DNA of 6,428 nt, taken from contig CAYHHE010000109.1 in assembly GCA_964356295.1 (NCBI GenBank), positions 1-6,428 on the forward strand, in the 5' to 3' direction. The stretch is from CAVQGZ01 sp964356295 (GTDB taxonomy: Bacteria; Actinomycetota; Actinomycetes; Jiangellales; Jiangellaceae). The position numbers were made by a program, and so were the translations under genes. Each line of letters opens with the position of its first letter. Positions within the stretch are counted from its first letter, which is position 1. Of this stretch, positions 1 to 6,050 are shown piece by piece. The notes below the pieces were generated by a model. It did no database searches and was not told the DNA's origin. It saw only the letters and a list, made by a program, of their open reading frames with translations.

Positions 1-193
1 CCTCCTCGAGGGGGACCGAGCCGCCAGCCCGTCCCCCCGCACGATCGAGGACCTCATCGAGCGTGGGCCGCGAAGCTTCCTCGATCAGCCGGGTGCGCAG
101 GTACTCCTGCAGCGACTGGTGGGCAGCCGCGGCGCGCCGACGGAGCACGGCGTGCGTCTGCGCCGGAACGTCCTTGATCTGGATGCTGGTCAT
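1..193 (-). CDS. FitA/VapB-like ribbon-helix-helix antitoxin (3' end beyond left edge)
   Basis: Reading the minus strand from the ATG at 193 gives 64 codons without a stop before the window ends. The protein starts MTSIQIKDVPAQTHAVLRRR and continues with AHQSLQEYLRTRLIEEAS. This is the pattern of FitA-like VapB antitoxins: a short beta strand (SIQIKDVP) that pairs in the dimer to contact the DNA major groove, two helices (about residues 11-24 and 27-40), then an acidic/flexible tail (TLDEVLDRAGGRAGG) that in this family wraps the toxin. Relatives are about 75-85 residues, so roughly 10-20 residues are missing. Such antitoxins neutralise a PIN-domain RNase (VapC/FitB) encoded directly downstream, which here would lie past the left edge, and they repress their own operon. 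No Shine-Dalgarno sequence precedes the ATG; a promoter ends about 6 bases before it, so the mRNA may be leaderless. The family call is from remembered motifs and is strong; the toxin partner is inference. Confidence 0.85.
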   Translation of the reverse strand, partial: MTSIQIKDVPAQTHAVLRRRAAAAHQSLQEYLRTRLIEEASRPTLDEVLDRAGGRAGGSVPLEE

Positions 194-210
194 GGCGCCA
201 TTCTGGCGCC
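194..210 (-). promoter_or_regulatory. Candidate antitoxin operator: paired GGCGCC palindromes
   Basis: GGCGCC occurs at 194-199 and again at 205-210, centre to centre 11 bp apart (one helical turn), forming a perfect inverted repeat GGCGCC-N5-GGCGCC. The putative -10 box CAGAAT lies in the spacer, and the proximal half touches the ATG. Ribbon-helix-helix antitoxins bind paired short palindromes spaced by about a turn over their own promoter, so this is a natural autoregulatory operator. GGCGCC is cheap in GC-rich DNA, so position is the main argument. Confidence 0.45.
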
Positions 211-228
211 GCAAGGGGCGATACGCAA
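200..228 (-). promoter_or_regulatory. Putative promoter of the antitoxin gene, probably leaderless
   Basis: On the minus strand TTGCGT (223-228) is followed after exactly 17 bases by CAGAAT (200-205), which matches the sigma-70 type -10 consensus at 4 of 6 positions and the -35 at 3 of 6. Only six bases (GGCGCC) separate CAGAAT from the ATG, so transcription should start at or within a base or two of the A of ATG. This fits the absence of a ribosome binding site; leaderless transcripts are common in actinobacteria. The boxes are weak matches in GC-rich DNA, but the spacing and position agree with the gene start. Confidence 0.45.
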
Positions 229-600
229 GCACTCGCCTCACCGGATTCGGAAGATCAACTTCGGACGCGCTGGATGTCGCTGCCCGGGCTGGCTGGCCGG
301 CCGGCTTTGAGTTGGCCCGAATGGGTGGGTGGGGACGTGGGCTGACCGGATCACGGTCGACTCTCGTCAGATGCGGCGGGGTGCCGTGCGTTCGCGGCTT
401 GAGGATCCGGTGGCGAGGGTCGTGGGGATGATCGCGAGCGGGATGACGCCGGCGGGGGTAATGCCGGGGCCTCGGGGACTCCGACTTCGGTGCTCTGCTG
501 GTGCGGCTGCATCGAACGTCCGCCGCTGCGACGGCATGGCTGGACCCAGCACCACCGAGTCATCGACCCAGGGCGCTCGGCGCTCGCCGGGCTGCCGGAG
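211..600. other. No supportable gene; upstream of antitoxin and downstream of the small Cys/His gene
   Basis: About 390 bases. The first 20-60 hold the antitoxin -35 region. The open frames here (both strands) are rich in Arg/Pro/Ser and look like GC-driven chance frames. The only mildly protein-like stretch is on the minus strand around 367-470, where a frame reads GITPAGVIPLAIIPTTLATG, a possible single membrane helix, but it has no ribosome binding site or recognisable family. A GC palindrome GCCGGCCGGC lies near 297-306. No tRNA, terminator with a T-run or repeat array was seen. Confidence 0.5.
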
Positions 601-825
601 TCAGCCTCCGAGCCTTGCCATCCACCAGTTCGAGTCGTCCCGGTCCTTGCCGCAGCGCTTGCACCACACCACGAACTCGTTGTCGTCCAGCGAGGGGAGC
701 GCAAGCCCGTCGTTGGTCCACGTGAGGCCCGTCGCGTCGGCGCGTACCCCTGAACGGGGTATGTCCGTGGGGCGGCGGCGGCCGACCCACCGGTGGAAGC
801 GGAGCAGGCATTGTGCGTCCTTCAT
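601..825 (-). CDS. Small CxxC zinc-ribbon-like protein, 74 aa, function unknown
   Basis: The protein begins MKDAQCLLRFHRWVGRRRP and ends NEFVVWCKRCGKDRDDSNWW. Cys6 and His11 near the N-terminus plus Cys55 and Cys58 (CKRCGKDRD) form a C-x4-H ... C-x2-C set that could bind one zinc. I recall the CLLRxHRW...CxRCGKDxD layout from short uncharacterised actinobacterial proteins; no function is known to me. Three ATGs are possible (834, 831, 825). I chose 825 because the purine-rich GGAAGGG lies about ten bases before it and only zero to three bases before the others; starting at 834 would add MMA. The gene starts about 30 bases after the stop of the broken serine hydrolase on the same strand, so it may once have been its downstream operon partner. 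It looks intact; no frameshift or internal stop. Being a real gene is likely, its role is not inferable. Confidence 0.65.
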   Translation of the reverse strand: MKDAQCLLRFHRWVGRRRPTDIPRSGVRADATGLTWTNDGLALPSLDDNEFVVWCKRCGKDRDDSNWWMARLGG

Positions 826-856
826 GGCCATCATCCCTTCCGGACCGAGGGGGTCG

Positions 857-1292
857 TCAGCTGTCGACCCAGGTGTCATGGAGGCGATCGAGGAGCGGGA
901 CCAGCGGCCGATCGGCACCCTGCGGAGCCAGGACGGTAACGGCGATGCCGTCCTCGGGCCAGACAGCCAGCGAGCAGTGGTAGGCCACGACGTCCCCGTG
1001 GTGCCCAACGATGGGGTCGCCGTCGTCGTCCTCAGCCACGACAGTTCCGAGGCCGTAGCCGTGGTGGTCGGGGGCGGTAGTCATCGCTTGCACCCACGGG
1101 GTCGAGAAGCTGCCCGGTGTAGAGGGCAAGGCCCCAGGCTGCCAGGCTGGGAGCGTCAGCAACCATGGCACCGGCCGCCCCAGCAGAGGAAGCCATAGCC
1201 CGGGAGGGAAGCCAGGTTGAGCCATGAGTGTGACGGCCGCGCGGATCGCTGATGGTCGGGCGTTGCGGCTCGAGCTTGGCTGATCGCCATCA
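857..1292 (-). pseudogene. Beta-lactamase-family serine hydrolase, C-terminal remnant with frameshift
   Basis: Two minus-strand frames join to one protein-like stretch. From the stop-bounded start at 1292 the upstream frame reads GSTWLPSRAMASSAGAAGAM then VADAPSLAAWGLALYTGQLLDP. At about 1097 one extra base shifts the frame, after which it continues WVQAMTTAPDHHGYGLGTVV and GHHGDVVAYHCSLAVWPEDG, ending HDTWVDS. This is the C-terminal third of class-C beta-lactamase/D-Ala-D-Ala carboxypeptidase-like esterases: the YGLG turn, the third catalytic-site motif (HxG, here HHG) and the following beta strand are present. The SxxK nucleophile and YxN motifs, which lie in the missing N-terminal two thirds (family about 330-450 residues), are not found upstream; 1293-1447 gives no match. 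So it cannot be active. A sequencing error could explain the frameshift but not the missing N-terminus. Confidence 0.75.
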
Positions 1293-1447
1293 CGGCGTAC
1301 GGCCTGGCCGTCGTTCTCAGCCCGTCTTGCACCGGTTGGGACTGCTCGACGTGAATGGACACGATCTCGGGGGAGGTGACAGACCCCGGAGGGGCTATGT
1401 CGGTGCGAGTGAGCTTCGGGGACGGCGGGGCGCACTGCTTGCAGCCG
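1293..1447. other. Spacer between two gene remnants; one unassigned open frame
   Basis: Between the WD40 stop and the serine hydrolase remnant. On the minus strand an open frame runs from about 1400 to 1260 and reads EIVSIHVEQSQPVQDGLRTT then ARPYAVMAISQARAA. Its composition is less Arg/Pro-biased than chance frames here and it may be another decayed coding fragment, but I recognise no family and see no ribosome binding site. It should not be treated as a gene. Confidence 0.3.
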
Positions 1448-2485
1448 TCAGCAGCCGTTCTGGTGCAGGTATTGGCGGCATTCTGCGTCGGTGAGGGCGC
1501 GCGTCACCTGGTTCTCAGCGACGTCGATGAGCTCTGCGGGGTCGGTCGTCCAGACCTGAACACGTCCGTTGCCATGGGCTGTGGCGACCCAACGGCTGTC
1601 GGGACTCACGTCCACGTTCGCGACTTCCGCGGGGGCGCGGGGTAACTCGAGCCGGACGGTGCCGGTGTCGGCGTCCCACAGGCGGGCTGTGCCGTCCTGT
1701 CCGGCGGTCGCGATGGTGGCGCCGCCGGCGCTGAAGACGACGTCGCCCACCCCCGCGGTGTGCCCGGTCAACACGGCGTGACGCGACCGGGTGGGCACGT
1801 CCCAGATCTCCGCCGGCCCGGAGGTGTTCGCCGTGGCCAGCCGCGTTCCGTCGGGCGAGAACACCGGGGAGCTACCGACGACCGCGTCCCACTCCTGGGT
1901 CCTGTCAGTGCGCCAGTCCCACAGCAGCATCCGGTAGTCCCGCGGGGTGTTGCGTGCGGTGGGGTACCGGAGCAGGGCAACCGTCGTGCCGTCGGGACTG
2001 AAGGTGGGGTCCCTGAGCCCGAAGCCCTCCGGCGCGCGCATGACCGCCCTCTGAGCGCCGCTGCGGTCGTACAGGGCAATCTCCCCGTCCTCGCTGGCCA
2101 CCGCCACCAGCCTGCTGTCCGGGCTGAAGGCCGGCCTCCACATGAAGGACCCGCGAGCGACGGTGAAGAGCTCGGAGCCAGCGGAGACGTCCCACACCCG
2201 GGTCGCTCGGTCGCTGCCCGCGGCCGCGACGAGCTCGCCGTCCGGGCTCACCGCGACGCTGCGCACGTCCTCGGCAGGGGTCGCCGACGCGACCGGTGCG
2301 AGGCGCCGGATGGGCGTGCCGCCGTCGCTGAGGTCCCACACCGTCACCGACCCCCCGCCGCTGGTCACCACGAGATCACCGTCGGGAGCGAAGACGGCGT
2401 CGCTGAAGCTGCCGGGGGGGTTGCCGGGGATGGTGGCGATCTCGGCAACGGCCCGCTGTCCCCGTCGCCGGCAAGCCCGGACGGC
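1448..2485 (-). pseudogene. C-terminal WD40 beta-propeller fragment (remnant of a larger STAND/SARP-type WD40 protein)
   Basis: The minus-strand frame is open for 345 codons from 2485 to the TGA at 1448. It holds seven WD40 blades, each with the xFSPDG turn and a closing WD-like dipeptide: VWDL, VWDV, LYDR, LWDW, IWDV, LWDA, VWTT. The tail (VTRALTDAECRQYLHQNGC) matches the conserved C-terminus of large bacterial WD40 proteins with an N-terminal SARP/BTAD or caspase-like domain plus a STAND NTPase. Those proteins run to about 1,000 residues or more; here everything before the last blades is absent. The only plausible start, GTG at 2371, has no ribosome binding site and sits inside the first blade: the in-frame codons before it still read as propeller (GSFSDAVFAPDGDLV). 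The open frame begins immediately after the ATPase stop, so the 5' part seems to have been deleted and the remnant joined there. A translated 307-residue propeller cannot be excluded but is unlikely to be functional in the original sense. Confidence 0.75.
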
Positions 2486-2506
2486 TCAGGTTCCGCCGAC
2501 AGCGGG
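2452..2506 (-). terminator. Nested inverted repeats around the ATPase stop codon (possible terminator without U-tract)
   Basis: An outer 9-bp pair, CCCGCTGTC (2452-2460) and GACAGCGGG (2498-2506), encloses an inner imperfect hairpin with arms at 2462-2470 and 2477-2484 (CCGT..CCGG against CCGGACGG, two bases bulged, five-base loop). The ATPase TGA (2486-2488) lies between the inner and outer right arms. The minus-strand RNA could thus fold right at the end of the ATPase message. No T-run follows, so a classical intrinsic terminator is not shown; U-less hairpins have been proposed for actinobacteria. It also coincides with the junction to the WD40 remnant. Confidence 0.35.
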
Positions 2507-4822
2507 GAGGTGGCTGAACGCGCCCTCGTCCTCCTGGGCGTTGTGCAGCCGCAGCACCCCGTAGAGGCCGTAGAGCAGACGTCGCAGCTCCACCACGTCC
2601 TCCGTCTGGACGGTCTCGTCGTCGAGCTCGGTGAGCAGGCGCCGCAGCCGGTTGGTCTGGTGCTCGATCTCGGCGTGGGTGCGGCTGAGCGCGGCGGGGG
2701 CCTCCGGGCCGAGGACACGAGCCATGATCGGCACCAGCAGGGCCTCGTCGGCGCGCTCGTGGGGGACGAGCTCCTGCTCCAACCTGGTCAGCAGCGCCCA
2801 CACCGGTTGCAGGTCGCAGTCGGGTGTCATCAGGTGGTCGGCGACGGCCCGGATCTGCTCGACCACGGCGAGGACCGCGTCGTGCTCGAGCCGGAGTCGG
2901 CGCACGGTCTGCACGTCGGCGGTCGGCATCGAGACCGTGTGGACGCGGCCGGGCAGGACGCCGCGCAGAGCGATGCCGATGGCGAGGACGTCGATGGCCT
3001 CCTGCAGGAGTGCCCCCGCGGCGGGAGGCAGGAGTCCGACCGCGGCTGCTCCCATGGCCACCAGCGACAGCCCCATGCCGACGCCGACGGCTTGCCGGCC
3101 GATGCGGCGGGAGCGTCGTGCGATGAGCGTGGCATCGGCGAGAACGTCCAGACGGTCAACGGTGAGCACCACGTCGGCGGTCTCGGACGAGGCAGTGGCG
3201 CCCCGCGCCGCCAGGGCGACGCCGATGTCGGCGGCGGCCAGAGCGGGGGCATCGTTCACGCCGTCGCCCACCATCACCGTCGTGGCGCGTTCGGACTCCT
3301 CGGTGACCACGGCCAGCTTGTCGGCGGGATTGCAGTCGGCAAGCACCGCGTCCACCCCGACGACGCGTCCGACCATCTCGCCGACGTCGGCTCGATCGCC
3401 GGTGACCAGGACGACCCGCCCGATGCCGGCCTGGCGGAGCGCGCGGACCATGCGCGGGGCGTCCGGGCGGATCGGGTCCTCGAGCATGAACGCCGCGACG
3501 GGTTCGTCGTCGACGGCCACGAAGACGGTGAGGGAGCTGTCCAGTGCGGCCCGCCGCCGGACCTGACGGACCCAGGCCGGGTGCCGTTGGCCGACGACCC
3601 AATCCAGCTTCCCGACCTTCACGTCGCGGCCGTCCACCCGCCCGGACAACCCGTAGCCGGCGACCTCGCGGACGTCCTCGGGCATCTGCAGGTCCAGGCC
3701 GCGCTCACCGGCCGCGGTCACCAGCGCCGTGGCCAGTACGTGCGGGGACACCTGGTCGAGGCTCGCCGCCAGGCGCAACGCCTCGTCGGCCGCCAGGCTC
3801 GACCCAGCCACGACTACGTCCCTGACCGTGGGCCGTCCGTAGGTCAGCGTGCCGGTCTTGTCGAAGAGCGCCACCTCGCCACCAGCCAGCCCCTCCAAGG
3901 CGGCGCCACCCTTGACCACCACACCCCTGCGGGCCGCCTGAGACAGCCCTGCCATGACAGCGATCGGGGCCGCCAGCAGCAACGGGCACGGCGTGGCCAC
4001 GACCAGCACGGCGACAGCCCGCACCGGGTCACCGCTCAGAGCCCAGGCGGCGGCCGCGAGCAGCAGCGTGAGCGGCACAAACAGCACGGCCACCCGGTCG
4101 GCCAGGCGAACGAATGGCGCGGAGGTCGCCTGGGCCTGCTCCACAAGCCGAACCACACCGGCGTAGGTGGACTCGGTCGCGGTCGCCGTCGTGACCAGGT
4201 CGAACGGTGAGCCCGCGTTCACCACGCCGCTGCGCACCTCGTCCCCACGCGGCCGCTCGACCGGTAGCGGCTCCCCGGTGAGCGCGGACTCGTCGAGGAT
4301 CGCCGGGCCCTGCAGCCGCCCGTCGACGGGAACCACCTCACCGCTGCCCACCAGCAGCCGGTCCCCGACGGCGACCTCGTCCACCGGCACCTCAACCACA
4401 CCGGTGGCGACACGGCGCCGAGCAGATCGGGGTGCACGGGCCGCCAGCAGGCTCAGCTCACGGCGGGCCCTCGCCGCGGCCCGGGCCTCCAGGGCCTGAC
4501 CGGTGGCGAGCATGACCGTGATGACGGCGCCCGCGAAGGGTTCGTCCACCAGCAGGGCCCCGGCCAGGGCGAGCGCGGCGATGACATCCACGCTCGGGCG
4601 GCGCTCCCGCACCGCGCGAGCCGTCCACACCAGCGACAGCACCAGACCCAGCACGGTTCCCAGCGTCCAGACGACCGCCGCCACCGGACGGGCACCCCCC
4701 AACCAGGCCAGCCCGCCCGTGACGAGCAGTACCGACGAGGCCCCCAGCACCGTCTCCTCGCCGTGGCGTTGCCACCAGTGCGTCGCCGACGGCAGCGGCT
4801 GCGTCGGCGCCGACGTCACCAT
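2486..4822 (-). CDS. P1B-5-type metal-exporting ATPase with fused C-terminal hemerythrin-like domain, 778 aa
   Basis: An ATP-driven inner-membrane transition-metal pump. Visible in order: no N-terminal HMA/CxxC domain; four hydrophobic segments (about residues 24-42, 46-67, 77-94, 96-112); actuator domain with LTGEP (181-185); two helices (about 243-262, 266-290), the second with the metal-site motif TPCP (277-280); phosphorylation site DKTGT (Asp321); nucleotide domain with SPHV at His361, where most P1B pumps have HP; TGD (474-476); hinge GDGVND (519-524); final helices (about 577-620) with QEAIDVLAIGIALR. Residues about 641-775 form a four-helix hemerythrin-like domain with candidate iron ligands His647, His688/Glu693, His716, His721, His760 and Glu764. 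TPCP plus a C-terminal hemerythrin defines the P1B-5 class; the studied member Nia of Sinorhizobium meliloti is linked to Ni and Fe. Start: ATG 4822 has GAGGGG nine bases upstream; the frame stays open to 5527, but that extension is antisense to a methyltransferase remnant and not membrane-like. No partner gene or regulator adjoins it. Substrate is inferred. Confidence 0.93.
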   Translation of the reverse strand: MVTSAPTQPLPSATHWWQRHGEETVLGASSVLLVTGGLAWLGGARPVAAVVWTLGTVLGLVLSLVWTARAVRERRPSVDVIAALALAGALLVDEPFAGAVITVMLATGQALEARAAARARRELSLLAARAPRSARRRVATGVVEVPVDEVAVGDRLLVGSGEVVPVDGRLQGPAILDESALTGEPLPVERPRGDEVRSGVVNAGSPFDLVTTATATESTYAGVVRLVEQAQATSAPFVRLADRVAVLFVPLTLLLAAAAWALSGDPVRAVAVLVVATPCPLLLAAPIAVMAGLSQAARRGVVVKGGAALEGLAGGEVALFDKTGTLTYGRPTVRDVVVAGSSLAADEALRLAASLDQVSPHVLATALVTAAGERGLDLQMPEDVREVAGYGLSGRVDGRDVKVGKLDWVVGQRHPAWVRQVRRRAALDSSLTVFVAVDDEPVAAFMLEDPIRPDAPRMVRALRQAGIGRVVLVTGDRADVGEMVGRVVGVDAVLADCNPADKLAVVTEESERATTVMVGDGVNDAPALAAADIGVALAARGATASSETADVVLTVDRLDVLADATLIARRSRRIGRQAVGVGMGLSLVAMGAAAVGLLPPAAGALLQEAIDVLAIGIALRGVLPGRVHTVSMPTADVQTVRRLRLEHDAVLAVVEQIRAVADHLMTPDCDLQPVWALLTRLEQELVPHERADEALLVPIMARVLGPEAPAALSRTHAEIEHQTNRLRRLLTELDDETVQTEDVVELRRLLYGLYGVLRLHNAQEDEGAFSHLPAVGGT

Positions 4823-4863
4823 CCTGGACCACCCCTCGCGCCGGACACCCCGCTCACTCCCGG

Positions 4864-4892
4864 AGAATGTCACCGCACCGGCAGGCGTCCAA
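4864..4892 (-). promoter_or_regulatory. Putative promoter of the metal ATPase gene
   Basis: On the minus strand TTGGAC (4887-4892) is followed after 17 bases by CATTCT (4864-4869). The -35 box matches consensus at 4 of 6 positions, the -10 at about 3 of 6. It sits some 40 bases before the ATG at 4822, leaving a normal leader with GAGGGG at 4832-4837 as ribosome binding site. I saw no clear dyad of the MerR or ArsR/SmtB type overlapping the spacer, so metal control at this promoter is not shown by the sequence. Confidence 0.35.
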
Positions 4893-4988
4893 CAGGCCCT
4901 GTGGCCCGACCACCGTGGCGGGCCTCGCAGGGGCCCCGTGCCTGCCGCCGTAGCCGCGCCGTTCGTCTCTGCTCCCGGCGTCGGTTGA

Positions 4989-5650
4989 GCGGACGATGAG
5001 GAGGTGCGCCTGGCCCGGCGCCGCCCGGCCCGGCGGATCGCGGACGGCAGCGCCGAGATCGCCGCGTTGCCGTGGCCCGACGGCCGGTTCCGCGCGGTGG
5101 TGTAGCTGTGGGGGGGGTGGAGGTCATGGTGGGTGACCCACACCAGGCGCTGACGGAGATACGTCGGGTGCTGCGGCCCGACGGCCGAGGCGTCCTCAGC
5201 GTCGGCGCACTCGTCGAGGACGAGCAGGCACGGGCGAAGACCGGCGACCCGCCCGGGTTCTGGGAGTGGACGCAGGCCCGCGCCCGCGAGGACCTCACGC
5301 GAGCAGGGTTCGCCGACCCCGAGATCCGCCACATCAAGGCCTGCGAGGCGCGATACCGCCGCCTCTTCCTCAAGGCGGCCGGCTTCGACACGATCCGGGT
5401 GGCCATCGCCCACCCTGCCGCCGACGCAACCGCAACGCAGTGCGCTGGCGCTGCGGCTGATCGACCTCAGCGAGCCGCTGCTCCGGTCGCGTGGGTCCCT
5501 CAAGCGGAAGCCGGCGAGCGCACCCACCGGCTCGAGCCGGAGCGCCCGGCGGGCCGGGCTGCCGTCGCCGTGGACGTCTACGAGCTGCGCAGCGCGGACG
5601 CGGAGGTGCCGTCCCCCTCGGCCATGCGCGCAGGGTCTGCCGCACGGTGA
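4989..5650 (+). pseudogene. SAM-dependent methyltransferase, C-terminal half, frameshifted
   Basis: In one frame, open from 4989, the sequence reads EEVRLARRRPARRIADGSAE then IAALPWPDGRFRAVV and stops at TAG 5103-5105. Similarity resumes in another frame from about 5120: GDPHQALTEIRRVLRPDGRG, VLSVGALVEDEQ, then EDLTRAGFADPEIRH. These are post-motif-I regions of class I methyltransferases of the ubiE/Methyltransf_11 type: the LPWPDGRFxxVV strand and the xEIxRVLRPxG motif, followed by the final AGF strand. A G-run at 5108-5115 lies at the frame change. The conserved GDA segment normally between AEI and AALPWPDG is missing, and motif I is absent upstream, where an in-frame TGA stands at 4986. 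From about 5410 to the stop at 5648 similarity fades. The frame ends three bases from the convergent small membrane gene. An ATG-started 192-residue frame exists from 5072, but its start lies out of frame with the earlier half, so I call it broken. Confidence 0.7.
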
Positions 5651-5653
5651 CGA

Positions 5654-5872
5654 TCAGGCGGGTGAGGGGCCTGGTGATCCGATGCCGTGCACGATCGAGA
5701 GAACCAGCGGGACGGTCGAGGCGACTCCCACGGCCAGCAACGCGGTGCCGACCGCTCGGCGCGTGCGAGGCTGGAGGCGATCCGCGACCAGCAGCCCAAC
5801 TCCAGCACCCAGCGCTGCTCTCGTCCCGGCCAGAGCGCCGATCTTGATCAAGCTCAGAGTGGTCGTGGGCAC
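5654..5872 (-). CDS. Small two-helix membrane protein, 72 aa, function unknown
   Basis: Starts at GTG 5872 and reads MPTTTLSLIKIGALAGTRAA, then LGAGVGLLVADRLQPRTRRA, VGTALLAVGVASTVPLVLSI and a short polar tail. Two hydrophobic segments (about residues 13-30 and 41-61) flank a basic, charged loop DRLQPRTRR, so by the positive-inside rule the loop faces the cytoplasm with both ends outside. The GTG is favoured over upstream starts because GGAGGAGG lies five bases before it, the strongest ribosome binding site in the window; an upstream ATG-led extension to 6124 is Arg/Pro-rich and crosses the methyltransferase remnant. I recall short actinobacterial proteins with GxRxxxGxGxGLLxADRL...RRAVG, but no function. 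It appears intact and lies between the two methyltransferase pieces on the opposite strand. Coding status is well supported, role unknown. Confidence 0.75.
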   Translation of the reverse strand: MPTTTLSLIKIGALAGTRAALGAGVGLLVADRLQPRTRRAVGTALLAVGVASTVPLVLSIVHGIGSPGPSPA

Positions 5873-5878
5873 GAGGTC

Positions 5879-5885
5879 CTCCTCC
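5879..5885 (-). promoter_or_regulatory. Strong Shine-Dalgarno site fixing the GTG start of the small membrane protein
   Basis: The minus strand reads GGAGGAGGACCTC directly before GTG at 5872. The purine run is a near-perfect anti-SD complement at normal spacing and decides the start of the 72-residue protein over longer readings. Confidence 0.7.
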
Positions 5886-6050
5886 GGTCGGTCCCGCCCC
5901 CACGGTAGGCCCACAAGACCACGGCTTCCCTGCCCCCTGAGCAGGTCGGGGCGCTGATCACGGTCGCGCCGGCTGACGCACGAGAGGCGGGGGCATGAGG
6001 GGGCGGAGCTGGCTTCCCTCCGCGTAGCGGCAGGAGCGGCCGCCGGCCTG

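Noticed and set aside
329..1198. Plus-strand open frame of 289 codons
   Set aside because: Antisense to the Cys/His gene and the serine hydrolase remnant; composition is Arg/Ser/Pro-rich and no family is recognisable.
2486..2488. Programmed UGA read-through or selenocysteine joining ATPase and WD40 frame
   Set aside because: Same frame has a one in three chance; the sequence just after the stop (AVRACRRR) is not domain-like, the ATPase ends naturally after its hemerythrin domain, and the propeller lacks its own first part, so a deletion junction is simpler.
1760..4210. Very long plus-strand open frame (816 codons)
   Set aside because: It is antisense to the WD40 remnant and the ATPase, rich in Gly/Arg/His/Pro/Ala with no domain or membrane pattern; high GC keeps the opposite frame free of stops.
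5074..5187. 13-bp direct repeat GGCCCGACGGCCG at 5074-5086 and 5175-5187
   Set aside because: Both copies encode PDG-R in two separate conserved methyltransferase motifs, so codon choice explains the match.
4823..5527. N-terminal extension of the ATPase frame up to 5527
   Set aside because: The extra 235 residues are Arg/Pro/Ala-rich, show no HMA or CxxC domain and are antisense to a recognisable methyltransferase remnant; ATG 4822 has a ribosome binding site and gives a normal start before the first helix.
5929..5945. Small hairpin CCTGC-N7-GCAGG upstream of the small membrane gene
   Set aside because: A five-base stem in GC-rich DNA without a T-run is expected by chance and has no positional support.
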